DNA of 64,000 bases from Palsa-661 sp035535015 (GCA_035535015.1 DATLQU010000036.1:1-64000); one strand, 5' to 3'; shown: positions 1 through 8,688, numbered from the stretch's first letter. Notes: generated by a model from the sequence alone, not told the origin. A program made the numbers and translations.

Positions 1-134
1 TGCCGTCTGCCGTCTGCCGTCTGCCGTCTGCCGTCTGCCGTCTGCCGTCTGCCGTCTGCCGTCTGCCGTCTGCCGTCTGCCGTCTGCCGTCTGCCGTCTG
101 CCGTCTGCCGTCTGCCGTCTGCCGTCTGCCGTCT
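1..134. repeat. Perfect 7-bp tandem repeat, about 19 copies
   Basis: The unit TGCCGTC repeats without error from the window edge to 134, where it breaks into CTCCCGCC. The array probably extends outside the window. All frames are open (7 bases is not a multiple of 3, so each frame gives a 7-residue period such as CRLPSAV), but I see no start or gene context that would make it coding. It looks like a slippage-prone simple-sequence array or an assembly-edge artefact. Confidence 0.97.
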
Positions 135-265
135 CCCGCCGACCACCACCATTCGGGCCCGACGGTCAGCGGCCACGGTGACGGCCGCGACCGCGGTGAC
201 GGTCAGAAAAGTCAGAACAACTGTGATGACAGTCGAAGGGGCGACGACCGTCGAATGAAGCGGGG

Positions 266-583
266 CTAGGACCGCCGGCCGGGGCGGCTCGTGTCGGCCT
301 CGAAGGTGACGGCACTCCGAGGTACCTGACACTTGGTGCAGAAGCGTTCCTGGCCCACCGTGGGGCCCCAGAAGTGGTGACACTGATCGGTCCGCTTCCA
401 TGCTGTGACGAAGATGCCACTGCCGGGGTCCGGGGCCGCCTCGTCGGTCAGGTCGGCCATGGCCGCCACCGCCCGACTGAGCTTCAGCTCGGACACCTCC
501 TCCAGGTCCATCTTCTTCAAGCGTTTCGTCTGGGCCTCGATGAAGGCCAGAGGTGCTGTCGCATCCCCACTGCTCTCAGCCAC
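266..583 (-). CDS. Small zinc-ribbon-like hypothetical protein
   Basis: I do not recognise this 105-residue protein. The start chosen is the GTG at 583, because AAAGGAA lies seven bases upstream; an ATG further upstream (655) lacks such a site. The N-terminal half is charged and helical (KRLKKMDLEEVSELKLSRA). The C-terminal half has CHHFWGP followed by FCTKCQVPR, so one Cys-His cluster and one CxxC could bind zinc together. It is divergent from the phosphatase gene at 769 and stands alone. Composition matches the neighbours. A small nucleic-acid or protein-binding zinc ribbon is possible, but that is inference from the cysteines alone. Confidence 0.55.
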   Translation of the reverse strand: MAESSGDATAPLAFIEAQTKRLKKMDLEEVSELKLSRAVAAMADLTDEAAPDPGSGIFVTAWKRTDQCHHFWGPTVGQERFCTKCQVPRSAVTFEADTSRPGRRS

Positions 584-756
584 GACATTTCCTTTCGCCG
601 ATCCCGGTCGACAGGGCGTCGAAATCGTGGGTCTAGGTTTCCACGATGACACCACCGGAGCGAATCACCGTCACCGACGAGGCAACGGCCACTCCGACGA
701 CTGTGCGAACCGATGGACCCGGGCGCGAAGAATTCCGATGTGAGCAGTGATGCGGC

Positions 757-762
757 TACGGT
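757..762 (+). promoter_or_regulatory. Candidate -10 element for the Ppx/GppA gene
   Basis: TACGGT ends six bases before the GTG start at 769, leaving no room for a normal leader. No convincing -35 hexamer is visible. It matches the TANNNT pattern seen before many first genes in this window and suggests leaderless transcription. Confidence 0.4.
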
Positions 763-768
763 CGGACC

Positions 769-1716
769 GTGCCGGTGCGGGCTGCTGTCTGGGATCTCGG
801 GAGCAGTTCATTTCAGGTCCTGGTATGTGACGCTGGGCCCTGTGGCACCTTGGAACCGGTGCTGCGCCGCCGGGCGTTACTGAACCTCGGCTTCGCCGTC
901 GGGGCCAGGGGGTCTATTCCCCCTGACCGTCTGGCGGCATCGGTCGCCGCCGCCAGCCGGCTCCGCCGGGCCTTGGACGACGTTCAACCTGATGTGGTGG
1001 TGGCCCTGGCGACGGCGGCCATCCGCGACGCCAGTAACGGCCCGCAGGTTGTGGCCCGGCTCGAACGAGTGGTGGGGTCGCCGGTGCGTGTTCTCGACGG
1101 GGAGGAGGAGGCCCGACTCTGCTTCTCCGGTCAGCGGGCCGGGGTCTGGATCGGTGACGGGCCGGTTCTCGGTCTCGACCTCGGCGGTGGGAGCTTCGAG
1201 ATCGCCGTGGGGACGAGGAAGGACATCCTTCTGGCTATGAGCGCCCCGGTGGGGGCGACACGTCTGCAGGGCGAACTGGCCACGGGAGACCCCCTGTCGA
1301 GGGGGGACCGTTCGGCCATCGCCGAACGGACGGCGGTGGCGCTTCATCCGTCGGCCACGGCCCTCACCCCTTATCCGGGAGTCACCGCTCGGGCGGTGGT
1401 CAGCGGGGGGACGGCGCGAGCCTTGGCCAGGCTGGCCATGGCCAGAACCCGGGGTCGCACCCCGGGACGTTCGAACGAGGTCAACCAGGTCGAGCTGCCG
1501 ACTCCACAGGTGTCGGAATTGGCAGCCCAGCTTGCCGGGCTCACCCTCCCGGAACGGCTGGCCTTGCCGGGTATGCCCGCCCGGCGGGCCCCGATGCTGC
1601 CCATCGGGGCGGCCATCTTGGAGACGTTCGCCACGGAGCTGGGCGTCGACCACTTCGTGGTGAGCGAGTGGGGACTTCGGGAGGGTGCTCTCCTCGACGC
1701 CATCGCCAACCGGTGA
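769..1716 (+). CDS. Ppx/GppA phosphatase family protein (exopolyphosphatase-like)
   Basis: A 315-residue member of the ASKHA-fold Ppx/GppA family, whose members hydrolyse inorganic polyphosphate or pppGpp. Visible motifs are the phosphate-1 loop WDLGSSSFQVLV near residues 8-19, the acidic DGEEEARLCFSG segment near 105-115 that holds the usual catalytic Glu, the phosphate-2 loop GLDLGGGSFEIAVG near 133-146, and VVSGGTARALARLA further on. It is the short form without the C-terminal HD domain of long Ppx proteins, as in the actinobacterial Ppx proteins. Start GTG at 769. It is monocistronic; the next gene is convergent. Substrate choice between polyphosphate and pppGpp cannot be read from the sequence. 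Confidence 0.85.
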   Translation: MPVRAAVWDLGSSSFQVLVCDAGPCGTLEPVLRRRALLNLGFAVGARGSIPPDRLAASVAAASRLRRALDDVQPDVVVALATAAIRDASNGPQVVARLERVVGSPVRVLDGEEEARLCFSGQRAGVWIGDGPVLGLDLGGGSFEIAVGTRKDILLAMSAPVGATRLQGELATGDPLSRGDRSAIAERTAVALHPSATALTPYPGVTARAVVSGGTARALARLAMARTRGRTPGRSNEVNQVELPTPQVSELAAQLAGLTLPERLALPGMPARRAPMLPIGAAILETFATELGVDHFVVSEWGLREGALLDAIANR

Positions 1717-1804
1717 ATCAGCTCCGGTTACCGGTGATTCAGGGGCCCGATCGACCGTCCACACGTCCAAGAAGAACGCGAACCGGTCGGTGCCGGAGAA
1801 AGGA

Positions 1805-1827
1805 CGGCGCGCTTACCAAGCGCGCCG
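1805..1827 (-). terminator. Intrinsic terminator after the DUF5679 gene
   Basis: A perfect 10-bp stem (CGGCGCGCTT pairing with AAGCGCGCCG, three-base loop) lies just downstream of the minus-strand stop at 1830. On the minus strand it is followed by TCCTTTCTCC, a pyrimidine tail with several T residues. It could also limit read-through from the convergent Ppx gene. Confidence 0.75.
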
Positions 1828-1829
1828 GA

Positions 1830-1988
1830 TCACGCCGTCGTCTTCTTTCCCAAGATCCGATTCATTTTGGTACCGCATGTCGGGCATGTGCCTTGTGCCG
1901 CACGTCTCCCATTGGCCAACTCGACCTCATTGCCATCGAATTGGCGCTTTTCCCGACATTTAACGCAGTAGCCCTCGTACGAAGTCAC
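1830..1988 (-). CDS. DUF5679 family zinc-ribbon mini-protein
   Basis: A 52-residue protein, VTSYEGYCVKCREK at the start and GTCPTCGTKMNRI near the end, with two CxxC knuckles (YCVKCR and TCPTCGT) separated by about 24 residues, as in the DUF5679 family. The GTG start at 1988 follows a very strong Shine-Dalgarno, GAGGAGG, six bases upstream, and a hairpin terminator follows the stop, so this is a complete single-gene unit. The knuckles should bind one zinc ion; the family has no established function that I know of. It is convergent with the Ppx gene. Confidence 0.85.
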   Translation of the reverse strand: MTSYEGYCVKCREKRQFDGNEVELANGRRAAQGTCPTCGTKMNRILGKKTTA

Positions 1989-2242
1989 GATTGGCCTCCT
2001 CATCTGCTGCGCCCCGTAGAGGGGTCGGGTCGAAGCTACCGCCGGGGTTGCCCGGGCACGTGGATGCTCGGTGTTCTTTTGGGCTCTCGGAGGCCTGACC
2101 TGCGATCCAGCGTTTTGATCTCCTCGACGTCACCAACGGACCGTGACTGAACAGTCGCGTTGAGCGGTGAGTTCTCGGTTCCAGAACAGCTCCGGATTCC
2201 GGGCCCGCAAACAGGGGAGTGGCAGCCCGGGGAGCGTGGTGA

Positions 2243-3109
2243 ATGATGAGTCCCGTCGGAGAAGGCGGGTCGAAGAGAAGAGGGGACGCCGTGGGTGAAG
2301 GGTCGCAGGAGCCGATCATCGACGTGCTCGACGACGCCTGGCAGGCCATCGGGGAGTTGGGCGGCGGCCTCGAGGAGAGCGAGTGGGAGATGCCGTCGGA
2401 GTGTCCCGGATGGAGCGTCCGTGACGTGCTGTCGCACATGGTGGGAACGGAGCGTTCGCTGCTCGGTGACGCTGCCCCCGACCCCTTGTCGGAGCCCGGG
2501 CACGTCCACAACGAAGTCGGGGCCCGCAATGAGGGATGGGTGGTAGCCCTTCGGGGAATGAGCGGCCCCGAGGTGTTGACTGCCTTTCGGCAGGCGACCG
2601 AGCGACGGCTGGCCGAACTGCGCTCATGGCCGGTCTCCCGCTTCGACGAAGTGGGTCCAAGCCCGTTGGGGCCGGTGCCATATCGCGAGTTCATGCGCGT
2701 CCGGGTCATGGATTGCTGGGTGCACGAGCAGGACATCCGGGTGGCCACGGCCCGGCCCGGCCATCGTGAGGGGCCGGCGGCCAGCCTGGCCCTCGACCGC
2801 CTGGTTTCGGCCATGCCCTTCGTCGTGGGTCGGCAGGCCAAGGCCCCTGAGGGATCGTCGGTCCGCTTCGAGTTGACCGGGAACAGCCCGAGGCGCGTCG
2901 AGGTCGTCGTCAGCAGTGGCCGGGCGGCGGTGACCGAGGCCCTCGAGAGCGAACCCACCACCGAATTGCGCATGGACCTGGAAGTGTTCTGGCGTCTCGC
3001 CTGCGGCCGGGTGACCGGGGAGGCGGCCCGGGCTGCGGCTCTGGTGGAGATCCGGGGTGACGGAGAATTGGGACAGTCGGTCGTCGACTCGATGGCGTTC
3101 ATGATCTGA
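2243..3109 (+). CDS. Mycothiol-dependent maleylpyruvate isomerase-like (MDMPI/DinB fold) protein
   Basis: A 288-residue protein of the family annotated as maleylpyruvate isomerase, mycothiol-dependent. The N-terminal four-helix DinB-like domain shows CPGWSVRDVLSHMVGTE near residues 53-69, with His64 in the metal-site position, and CWVHEQDIRVA near 155-165 with the second conserved His and Asp. A C-terminal MDMPI-type domain follows. Metal binding and mycothiol use are family knowledge; the actual substrate is unknown, since most members are generic mycothiol S-transferases. ATG 2243 is reported; GTG 2291, with AGAGGGGA just upstream, is an equally good start and would remove 16 residues. Confidence 0.8.
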   Translation: MMSPVGEGGSKRRGDAVGEGSQEPIIDVLDDAWQAIGELGGGLEESEWEMPSECPGWSVRDVLSHMVGTERSLLGDAAPDPLSEPGHVHNEVGARNEGWVVALRGMSGPEVLTAFRQATERRLAELRSWPVSRFDEVGPSPLGPVPYREFMRVRVMDCWVHEQDIRVATARPGHREGPAASLALDRLVSAMPFVVGRQAKAPEGSSVRFELTGNSPRRVEVVVSSGRAAVTEALESEPTTELRMDLEVFWRLACGRVTGEAARAAALVEIRGDGELGQSVVDSMAFMI

Positions 3110-3155
3110 CGTCGGGGCTCCGGCCGACGAGGACGGGAAGAGTGACGGGGGCCGG

Positions 3156-3161
3156 TAGACT
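3156..3161 (+). promoter_or_regulatory. Candidate -10 element for the tig-clpP-clpX operon
   Basis: TAGACT ends 11 bases before the trigger factor ATG at 3173. No clear -35 is seen and no Shine-Dalgarno fits in the short leader (GTGCCCTTCTT). Confidence 0.4.
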
Positions 3162-3172
3162 GTGCCCTTCTT

Positions 3173-4615
3173 ATGCGTGCATCAGCAGCCCCGGTCGAGG
3201 GCAACCGGGTCCGCCTCTCCGTCGAGATAGACGAGTCTGAGGTCGACGCGGCCCTGGCCACGACCGTCCGACGCCTCGCGCGCGATGTACGGATTCCCGG
3301 CTTTCGACCCGGTCGTGTTCCCCGACCGGTCCTTGAAGCACGCATGGGTGGGGCGGAGGCTTTGCGTCAGCAAGCGATCAACGACGCCCTGCCGGATCTC
3401 TACGCTCAGGCTGTGGTCGACACTGAGGTCGATCCGATCTCGGCTCCCGAGATCGACATCACCTCGGGAGAGGACCACGGACCGGTCACCTTCGACGCCG
3501 TCGTCGAGGTCCGTCCCACGGTTTCCATCGCCGGCTACGCCGGACTGGTGGTGACGGTTCCCGGTGTCGAGGTCACCGACGAGGATATCGATGCTCAGGT
3601 GGACCGGGTACGTGAGCATTCCGGCGAGCTCGAGGTGGTGGTTCGGCCGGCGCGCGACGGCGACTACGTGACGATCGACCTGCACGGTTCGCGACCTGTG
3701 GGCGACGACCTCGACGTCGAGGACTACATGTACGAAGTGGGATCCGGCTCCGACATCGCCGGTCTCGATGATCAACTCCGCGGGTCGAGCGTGGGGGACA
3801 TCCTGCAGTTCAGCGCCGAGATCGCTGGTCCCGACGGGGTCGGGCAGTCCACGTCGTTCCGGGTCCTGATGAAGGCGATCAAAGAGAAGATCCTTCCGGA
3901 GCCGACCGACGCCTGGGCCTCGGAGGCGTCGGAATTCGACACCCTGGCGGCGTTGCGCGACGACCTGGGTACGAAGCTGCGCCAGATCAAGGTGATGCAG
4001 GCGAACATGGCCCTGCGCTCGCGCGCCGTCGAGGCCCTGACCGAGTTGGTCCAGGACGAGCCCCCGGAATCGCTGATCGACGCCGAGGTGCGTGAACGGC
4101 TTCACGATCTGGGTCACAGGCTCGAGCAGAGACATATCTCCCTCGACCAATTCCTGCAGGCGTCGGGTCGGGATCGTGCCGGTCTGCTCGCCGAGTTGCA
4201 GGCCGAGGCGGCCAGCGCCGTACGCGCCGACCTCGCCCTACGGGCCCTGGCCGATGCCGAGGAGCTGGAGGTGAGCGACGAGGAGCTCGACGCCGTGGTG
4301 GGCGAAATGGCTCAGCAGGCGGGCACGACGGGCGCAGATTTGAGGCGCCGACTCGACCGCGCTGGGAGGCTCCCCGCGGTACGCTCGGACCAGAGAAAGG
4401 CGAAAGCCCTCGAGTGGCTGCTTGAGCATGTCGAGCTGGTCGATGAGGAGGGAAAGCCCATTGACCGTGGCGACCTGCGTCGTGATGACGTGATGCAGGA
4501 AGCACTCAACGGACTTGCCGACCGCGGTGACGGGGCAGGTGCCGGAGACCGAGGCGAACAAGGGAGTGAGGACGTGGGAGCCGAAGAGGGAGCCACCGTG
4601 GAGGCCGAAGCATGA
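3173..4615 (+). CDS. tig: Trigger factor, ribosome-associated chaperone and prolyl isomerase
   Basis: A 480-residue trigger factor. The N-terminal ribosome-binding domain carries the signature GFRPGRVP at residues 43-50, which docks near L23 at the exit tunnel. The central FKBP-type domain begins around DGDYVTIDLHG near 160. The helical C-terminal chaperone arms follow, and a low-complexity Gly/Glu-rich acidic tail ends the protein (after about 430). It is the first gene of tig-clpP-clpX, the classic order linking co-translational folding to proteolysis. Its stop overlaps the clpP start as ATGA, suggesting translational coupling. Confidence 0.97.
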   Translation: MRASAAPVEGNRVRLSVEIDESEVDAALATTVRRLARDVRIPGFRPGRVPRPVLEARMGGAEALRQQAINDALPDLYAQAVVDTEVDPISAPEIDITSGEDHGPVTFDAVVEVRPTVSIAGYAGLVVTVPGVEVTDEDIDAQVDRVREHSGELEVVVRPARDGDYVTIDLHGSRPVGDDLDVEDYMYEVGSGSDIAGLDDQLRGSSVGDILQFSAEIAGPDGVGQSTSFRVLMKAIKEKILPEPTDAWASEASEFDTLAALRDDLGTKLRQIKVMQANMALRSRAVEALTELVQDEPPESLIDAEVRERLHDLGHRLEQRHISLDQFLQASGRDRAGLLAELQAEAASAVRADLALRALADAEELEVSDEELDAVVGEMAQQAGTTGADLRRRLDRAGRLPAVRSDQRKAKALEWLLEHVELVDEEGKPIDRGDLRRDDVMQEALNGLADRGDGAGAGDRGEQGSEDVGAEEGATVEAEA

Positions 4616-5253
4616 ATGTGGTCGGCAACGCCCAGGGTTACCTGGTCCCCACTGTCATCGAGCAGACGAGCCGGGGGGAGCGGGGCTACGACCTCTACTC
4701 GCGGTTGCTCAAGGAACGAATCATCATCCTGGGGACCCCGATCGATGACACGGTGGCCAATCTGATCTGCGCCCAAATGCTCTTCCTCGAGTACGAGGAC
4801 CCGGACAAGGACATCTCCCTCTATGTGAATTCACCGGGCGGGGACATCACGGCACTGTTCGCCATCTACGACACGATGAAGTTCGTCAAGCCTGATGTCT
4901 CGACGTTCTGCTTCGGTCAGGCGGCTTCGGCCGCCGCGGTCCTGCTGGCCGCCGGGGCGCACGGGAAACGGTTCGCCCTGCCCCACGCCCGGATTCTCCT
5001 GCATCAACCCTGGGGCGGTGCGGCCGGTCAGGCCAGTGACATCGAATTGCAGGCCAAGGAGATCATCCGGATGCGGGACCTCCTCAATTCGATGCTCTCC
5101 GGTGACACGGGCCAGGCGGTCGACAAGATCGCCCGTGACACTGATCGAGACTTCGTGATCACAGCCGAGGAAGCGGTGGGCTACGGCCTCATCGATGAAG
5201 TGATCACCACCCGCGATGCCATCGCGGCGGCCGAAGTCGTCGGCGTGGCGTAG
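4612..5253 (+). CDS. clpP: ATP-dependent Clp protease proteolytic subunit
   Basis: A 213-residue ClpP serine peptidase forming the tetradecameric barrel that works with ClpX or ClpC. The catalytic triad is visible: Ser106 in FGQAASAAA, His131 in ILLHQPWGG, and Asp180 in DTDRDF. The glycine-rich NSPGGDI oxyanion-hole segment is at 73-79. It starts on the ATGA overlap with tig and is followed 26 bp later by clpX. Only one clpP copy is present here; many actinobacteria carry a pair clpP1-clpP2, so a second copy may lie elsewhere. Confidence 0.97.
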   Translation: MNVVGNAQGYLVPTVIEQTSRGERGYDLYSRLLKERIIILGTPIDDTVANLICAQMLFLEYEDPDKDISLYVNSPGGDITALFAIYDTMKFVKPDVSTFCFGQAASAAAVLLAAGAHGKRFALPHARILLHQPWGGAAGQASDIELQAKEIIRMRDLLNSMLSGDTGQAVDKIARDTDRDFVITAEEAVGYGLIDEVITTRDAIAAAEVVGVA

Positions 5254-5279
5254 GGCTCGGTCCGGAGGAAGGGGAGACG

Positions 5280-6554
5280 GTGGCGAAGTTCGGGGATGGT
5301 GGGGACCTTGTGAAATGCAGTTTCTGTGGCAAGTCCCAGAAACAGGTCAAGAAGCTGATCGCGGGACCGGGCGTCTATATCTGTGACGAGTGCATCGATC
5401 TCTGCAACGACATCATCGCCGAGGAACTGGCCGAGACGACCGAGTTGTCGTTCGAGGATCTGCCCAAGCCCCGGGAGATCTTCGAGTTCCTGAACGACTA
5501 CGTGATCGGTCAGGAGTACGCCAAGAAGATCTTGTCGGTCGCCGTCTACAACCACTACAAGCGGGTGCAGGCGGGTCCGACCCAGTCGACCGAGGTCGAG
5601 CTGGCCAAGTCGAACATCCTGCTGCTCGGACCGACGGGATGCGGGAAGACCCTGTTGGCGCAGACACTGGCCCGGATGCTGAACGTGCCCTTCGCCATCG
5701 CCGACGCCACGGCATTGACCGAGGCGGGGTACGTGGGTGAGGACGTCGAGAATATTTTGCTGAAGCTCATCCAGGCCGCCGACTACGACGTGAAGCGCGC
5801 CGAGACCGGGATCATCTACATCGACGAGATCGACAAGATCGCCCGGAAGAGCGAGAACCCGTCGATCACCCGTGATGTCTCGGGCGAAGGAGTCCAGCAG
5901 GCGCTGCTCAAGATTCTCGAGGGGACCACCGCCTCGGTACCTCCGCAAGGGGGACGGAAACACCCTCACCAGGAGTTCATCCAGATCGACACCACCAACA
6001 TCCTGTTCCTCTGTGGTGGAGCCTTCGCCGGCCTGGACAAGATCATCGAGAGCCGGATCGGCCGCAAGGGGATCGGCTTCCGGGCCGAAGTCCGCCGGAC
6101 GACCGAGCCACGCGACTCCGAGGTGCTCCGGCACGTGCTGCCCGAGGACCTGATCAAGTTCGGGCTGATCCCCGAATTCATCGGCCGGCTGCCCGTGGTC
6201 GGTGCCGTGTCCAGTCTGGACAAGGAGGCGCTGGTCCGCATCCTGGTGGAGCCGAAGAATGCACTTGTCAAGCAGTACAAGCGGGTCTTCGAGCTCGACG
6301 GCGTCGAGCTCGTTCTCGGTGACGACGCGCTGGAAGCGGTGGCCGAGCAGGCCCTACTCAGGGGAACGGGAGCCCGGGGCCTGCGGGCCATCCTGGAAGA
6401 GGTGCTCCTCGAGGTGATGTACGACCTGCCCAGTCGGACCGATATCGGTCGTTGTGTGATCGACCGCGCCGTTGTGCTCGACCGTGTGTCGCCCACCTTG
6501 ATACCTCAGGGCGGGACGGCCAAGACGGTGCGGACGCGCCGGGCTGCTTCCTGA
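5280..6554 (+). CDS. clpX: ClpX, AAA+ unfoldase of the ClpXP protease
   Basis: A 424-residue ClpX. The N-terminal C4 zinc domain has Cys13, Cys16, Cys35 and Cys38 (CSFC and CDEC). Walker A is GPTGCGKT at 117-124, pore-1 loop GYVGED at about 150-155, Walker B IIYIDEID at about 178-185, the RKH loop in GGRKHPHQE, and sensor-2 in GTGARGLRAIL. It recognises degrons, unfolds substrates with ATP and feeds them to ClpP. GTG start at 5280, with GGAAGGGGAGA just upstream. Length and motif order are standard. Confidence 0.98.
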   Translation: MAKFGDGGDLVKCSFCGKSQKQVKKLIAGPGVYICDECIDLCNDIIAEELAETTELSFEDLPKPREIFEFLNDYVIGQEYAKKILSVAVYNHYKRVQAGPTQSTEVELAKSNILLLGPTGCGKTLLAQTLARMLNVPFAIADATALTEAGYVGEDVENILLKLIQAADYDVKRAETGIIYIDEIDKIARKSENPSITRDVSGEGVQQALLKILEGTTASVPPQGGRKHPHQEFIQIDTTNILFLCGGAFAGLDKIIESRIGRKGIGFRAEVRRTTEPRDSEVLRHVLPEDLIKFGLIPEFIGRLPVVGAVSSLDKEALVRILVEPKNALVKQYKRVFELDGVELVLGDDALEAVAEQALLRGTGARGLRAILEEVLLEVMYDLPSRTDIGRCVIDRAVVLDRVSPTLIPQGGTAKTVRTRRAAS

Positions 6555-6571
6555 CCCAGAGGTTCGGGCCG

Positions 6572-7981
6572 GTGGACATCGGCTCCGAGGACGTCGGTAC
6601 GTCGGTACGTCGCGACGAGGCCGTGGCTTGGCTCGACGAGCACACAAACTACGAGCTGGCCATGCCGACACGGCTGCTCGCACCCACCCTCGACCGGATC
6701 AGCGAACTGTGCCGGCTGCTCGGTGATCCGGAACGAGCCTGCCCGGTCGTGCACGTCACGGGCACCAACGGCAAGGGGTCGACCGCCCGGATCCTGACCG
6801 AGTTGTTCATGGCCAACGGCTTGACCGTGGGGACGTATACGAGCCCGAATCTGGAAACGGTGAACGAACGGCTGACCCGTGACGGTCGACCGATCGATGA
6901 CGAAGAGCTGGCCGAGGTGCTCGAGTCGCTGGCGCTGATCGAATCGATGATGACGCAACGGCCGACCCGGTTCGAACTGCTGACGGCGGCCGCCTTCCGC
7001 TGGTTCGCCGACTGCGCCGTGGACGTGGCCGTGGTCGAGGTAGGGATGGGCGGCACCTGGGACGCCACCAATGTGGTGGTTCCCGAGGTGGCCGTGGTCA
7101 CGAACGTCAGCTACGACCACGTCGAGGTGCTCGGACCCACCTTGCGCGACATCGCGGGCGAGAAGGCCGGGATCATCAAAGCCGGCTGCCGGGTCCTGGT
7201 GGGGGAGTCCGATCCCGAGCTCCGGGCCGTCTTCGCCGAAAGGGCAGCGGCGGTGGGCGCGGCGGGAATCTGGCTGCGGGGCGAGGACTTCGGCTGCGAT
7301 GCCAGCCGGGTCGCCGTGGGCGGTCGGCTGCTCGACCTGCGGACTCCGGGAGCGGTCTACCCCGAGGTGTATCTGGCCCTGCACGGAGCCCATCAGGCGG
7401 ACAACGCGGCGATCGCCCTGGCCGGGGCCGAGGCGTTCTTCGGACAACCCCTGGCCCCGGAGGTGGTGGAACATGCCTGCGCCTCGGTGCGCAATCCGGG
7501 CCGGATGGAAGTGGTGGGACGTGCTCCGCTCGTGATCCTCGACGGAGCCCACAATGTCGCCGGCGTCCGCGCCCTGGCCCAGACTCTGAAGGAGGAACTT
7601 CCTACCGAAGGCGAGACGGTGGCTGTGGTGGGCATGCTGGAGGGCCGCGATCCCTCAGCCATGCTGGATGCGCTGATCCCGGCCGGAATCCGGATGGTCA
7701 TCGCCTGCACGGCGCCGTCGCCCCGGGCGATCACCGCGGCCGCCATCGCCGACGCCGGGCGCGCCGTGGGGCTCGAAGCGAAAGTGGCGGACTCGATGGT
7801 CGACGCCCTGGCCTTGGCCCGTCAGCGTTTGTCGGCCGACGGTCGTCTGGTCGTCACCGGCACTCTCTATGTGGTGGCCGAGGCCAGACCGCTGCTGCTG
7901 CCGTCGAGCAGCCAACGGGAGGTCTCGGATTCGTTGAACAGAGCCGGTCCGGGCTTTGGCGGTGAGAACGTGGGCGAGTAA
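6572..7981 (+). CDS. folC: Folylpolyglutamate synthase / dihydrofolate synthase
   Basis: A Mur-ligase-family enzyme that adds glutamates to folates (and may make dihydrofolate from dihydropteroate). It shows the family P-loop TGTNGKGSTARIL, the VVEVGMGGTWDATNVV segment, the DHVEVLGPTLRDIAGEKAGIIK signature region, and LDGAHNVAGVRALA in the C-terminal domain. The frame stays open back to 6452 inside clpX; I chose GTG 6572 (469 residues), just after the clpX stop and behind an AGAGG. It follows clpX by 17 bp and is probably co-transcribed. A curious GGTACGTCGGTACGTCG duplication lies near its start (about 6596-6612). Confidence 0.92.
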   Translation: MDIGSEDVGTSVRRDEAVAWLDEHTNYELAMPTRLLAPTLDRISELCRLLGDPERACPVVHVTGTNGKGSTARILTELFMANGLTVGTYTSPNLETVNERLTRDGRPIDDEELAEVLESLALIESMMTQRPTRFELLTAAAFRWFADCAVDVAVVEVGMGGTWDATNVVVPEVAVVTNVSYDHVEVLGPTLRDIAGEKAGIIKAGCRVLVGESDPELRAVFAERAAAVGAAGIWLRGEDFGCDASRVAVGGRLLDLRTPGAVYPEVYLALHGAHQADNAAIALAGAEAFFGQPLAPEVVEHACASVRNPGRMEVVGRAPLVILDGAHNVAGVRALAQTLKEELPTEGETVAVVGMLEGRDPSAMLDALIPAGIRMVIACTAPSPRAITAAAIADAGRAVGLEAKVADSMVDALALARQRLSADGRLVVTGTLYVVAEARPLLLPSSSQREVSDSLNRAGPGFGGENVGE

Positions 7982-8027
7982 GCGGGCGAGTGACGGGGGC
8001 GGGTCACGCGGGCGGGTGACGGGGGCG
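7982..8027 (+). repeat. Two 20-bp direct repeats after folC
   Basis: GCGGGCGAGTGACGGGGGCG (7982-8001) recurs with one change at 8008-8027. GTCAC and GTGAC within the region can pair into a short hairpin, which might act as a weak terminator for folC. I see no gene in the surrounding 197-bp gap. Confidence 0.6.
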
Positions 8028-8140
8028 TGATGCCGAACCGGCGGCGATCGAGGGCCGGGTCAGGGCAATGACGTTGCCGAAAGATCGGGTACGGCCGGCC
8101 AGGAGGCTGAGGCGGGACCAGGCAAGGGGGGGACCCGGTT

Positions 8141-8169
8141 TCGACGGCCGGCGCCGATGCCGGTAGCCT
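8141..8169 (+). promoter_or_regulatory. Candidate ndk promoter
   Basis: TCGACG (8141-8146) and TAGCCT (8164-8169) are separated by 17 bases, and the -10 ends nine bases before the ndk ATG at 8179. The leader would be only a few bases long. Confidence 0.5.
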
Positions 8170-8178
8170 CTGCCGCCG

Positions 8179-8589
8179 ATGAGACGCACCCTCGTGATCT
8201 GTAAACCCGATGCGGTGGAACGCGGACTGACGGGTGAGATCATCGTCCGGCTCGAGCGCAAGGGCCTCCGACTGGTCGCCGGTTCTCTGCGGACGATCGA
8301 CGAGGAGACGGCCGGGCGGCACTATGAGGAGCACAAGGGCAAGGGCTTCTACGGGGAACTGGTGGCGTTCATCACCCGTTCCCCCTCGATGGTTCTCGTG
8401 GTGGAAGGTCCCGACGAGACCTGGAAGATCGTGCGGACGCTGATGGGTTCCACCAACCCGGCCGACGCCCCGCCGGGCACGATCCGCGGCGATCTCGGCA
8501 CCATCCTGAGCGAGAACCTGATCCACGGATCGGATTCGGCCGAGTCGGCGACTCGGGAAATTAGTATCTTCTTTCCCGATATGGTCTGA
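8179..8589 (+). CDS. ndk: Nucleoside diphosphate kinase
   Basis: A 136-residue NDK that moves the gamma phosphate from ATP to other nucleoside diphosphates by a phospho-histidine intermediate. It begins RTLVICKPDAVERGL, has the FYGELVAFITRSP Kpn-loop region, TNPADAPPGTIRGDLG, and the active-site His in NLIHGSDSAESA. Length is normal. It has its own promoter-like sequence and a hairpin after it, so it appears monocistronic between folC and mreB. Confidence 0.97.
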   Translation: MRRTLVICKPDAVERGLTGEIIVRLERKGLRLVAGSLRTIDEETAGRHYEEHKGKGFYGELVAFITRSPSMVLVVEGPDETWKIVRTLMGSTNPADAPPGTIRGDLGTILSENLIHGSDSAESATREISIFFPDMV

Positions 8590-8630
8590 CGGGCGGGCAT
8601 CGGACAGGTGTCGGCAGGGTCGATGGGCGG

Positions 8631-8649
8631 GGCATCACGCTGTGGTGCC
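8631..8649 (+). terminator. Possible hairpin terminator after ndk
   Basis: GGCATCAC and GTGGTGCC pair (eight pairs, one G-U) around a three-base loop, about 40 bases after the ndk stop. There is no T tract, so termination strength is uncertain. Confidence 0.35.
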
Positions 8650-8688
8650 GGGGTCACAAACAGCGAGAAGGCGCAGCAAACCGCGCTC

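Noticed and set aside
1..134. CRISPR array
   Set aside because: The unit is 7 bp with no spacers; no cas gene is present.
1989..2242. Small RNA or tRNA in the intergenic region
   Set aside because: No tRNA-like T-loop or cloverleaf, no clear promoter and terminator pair.
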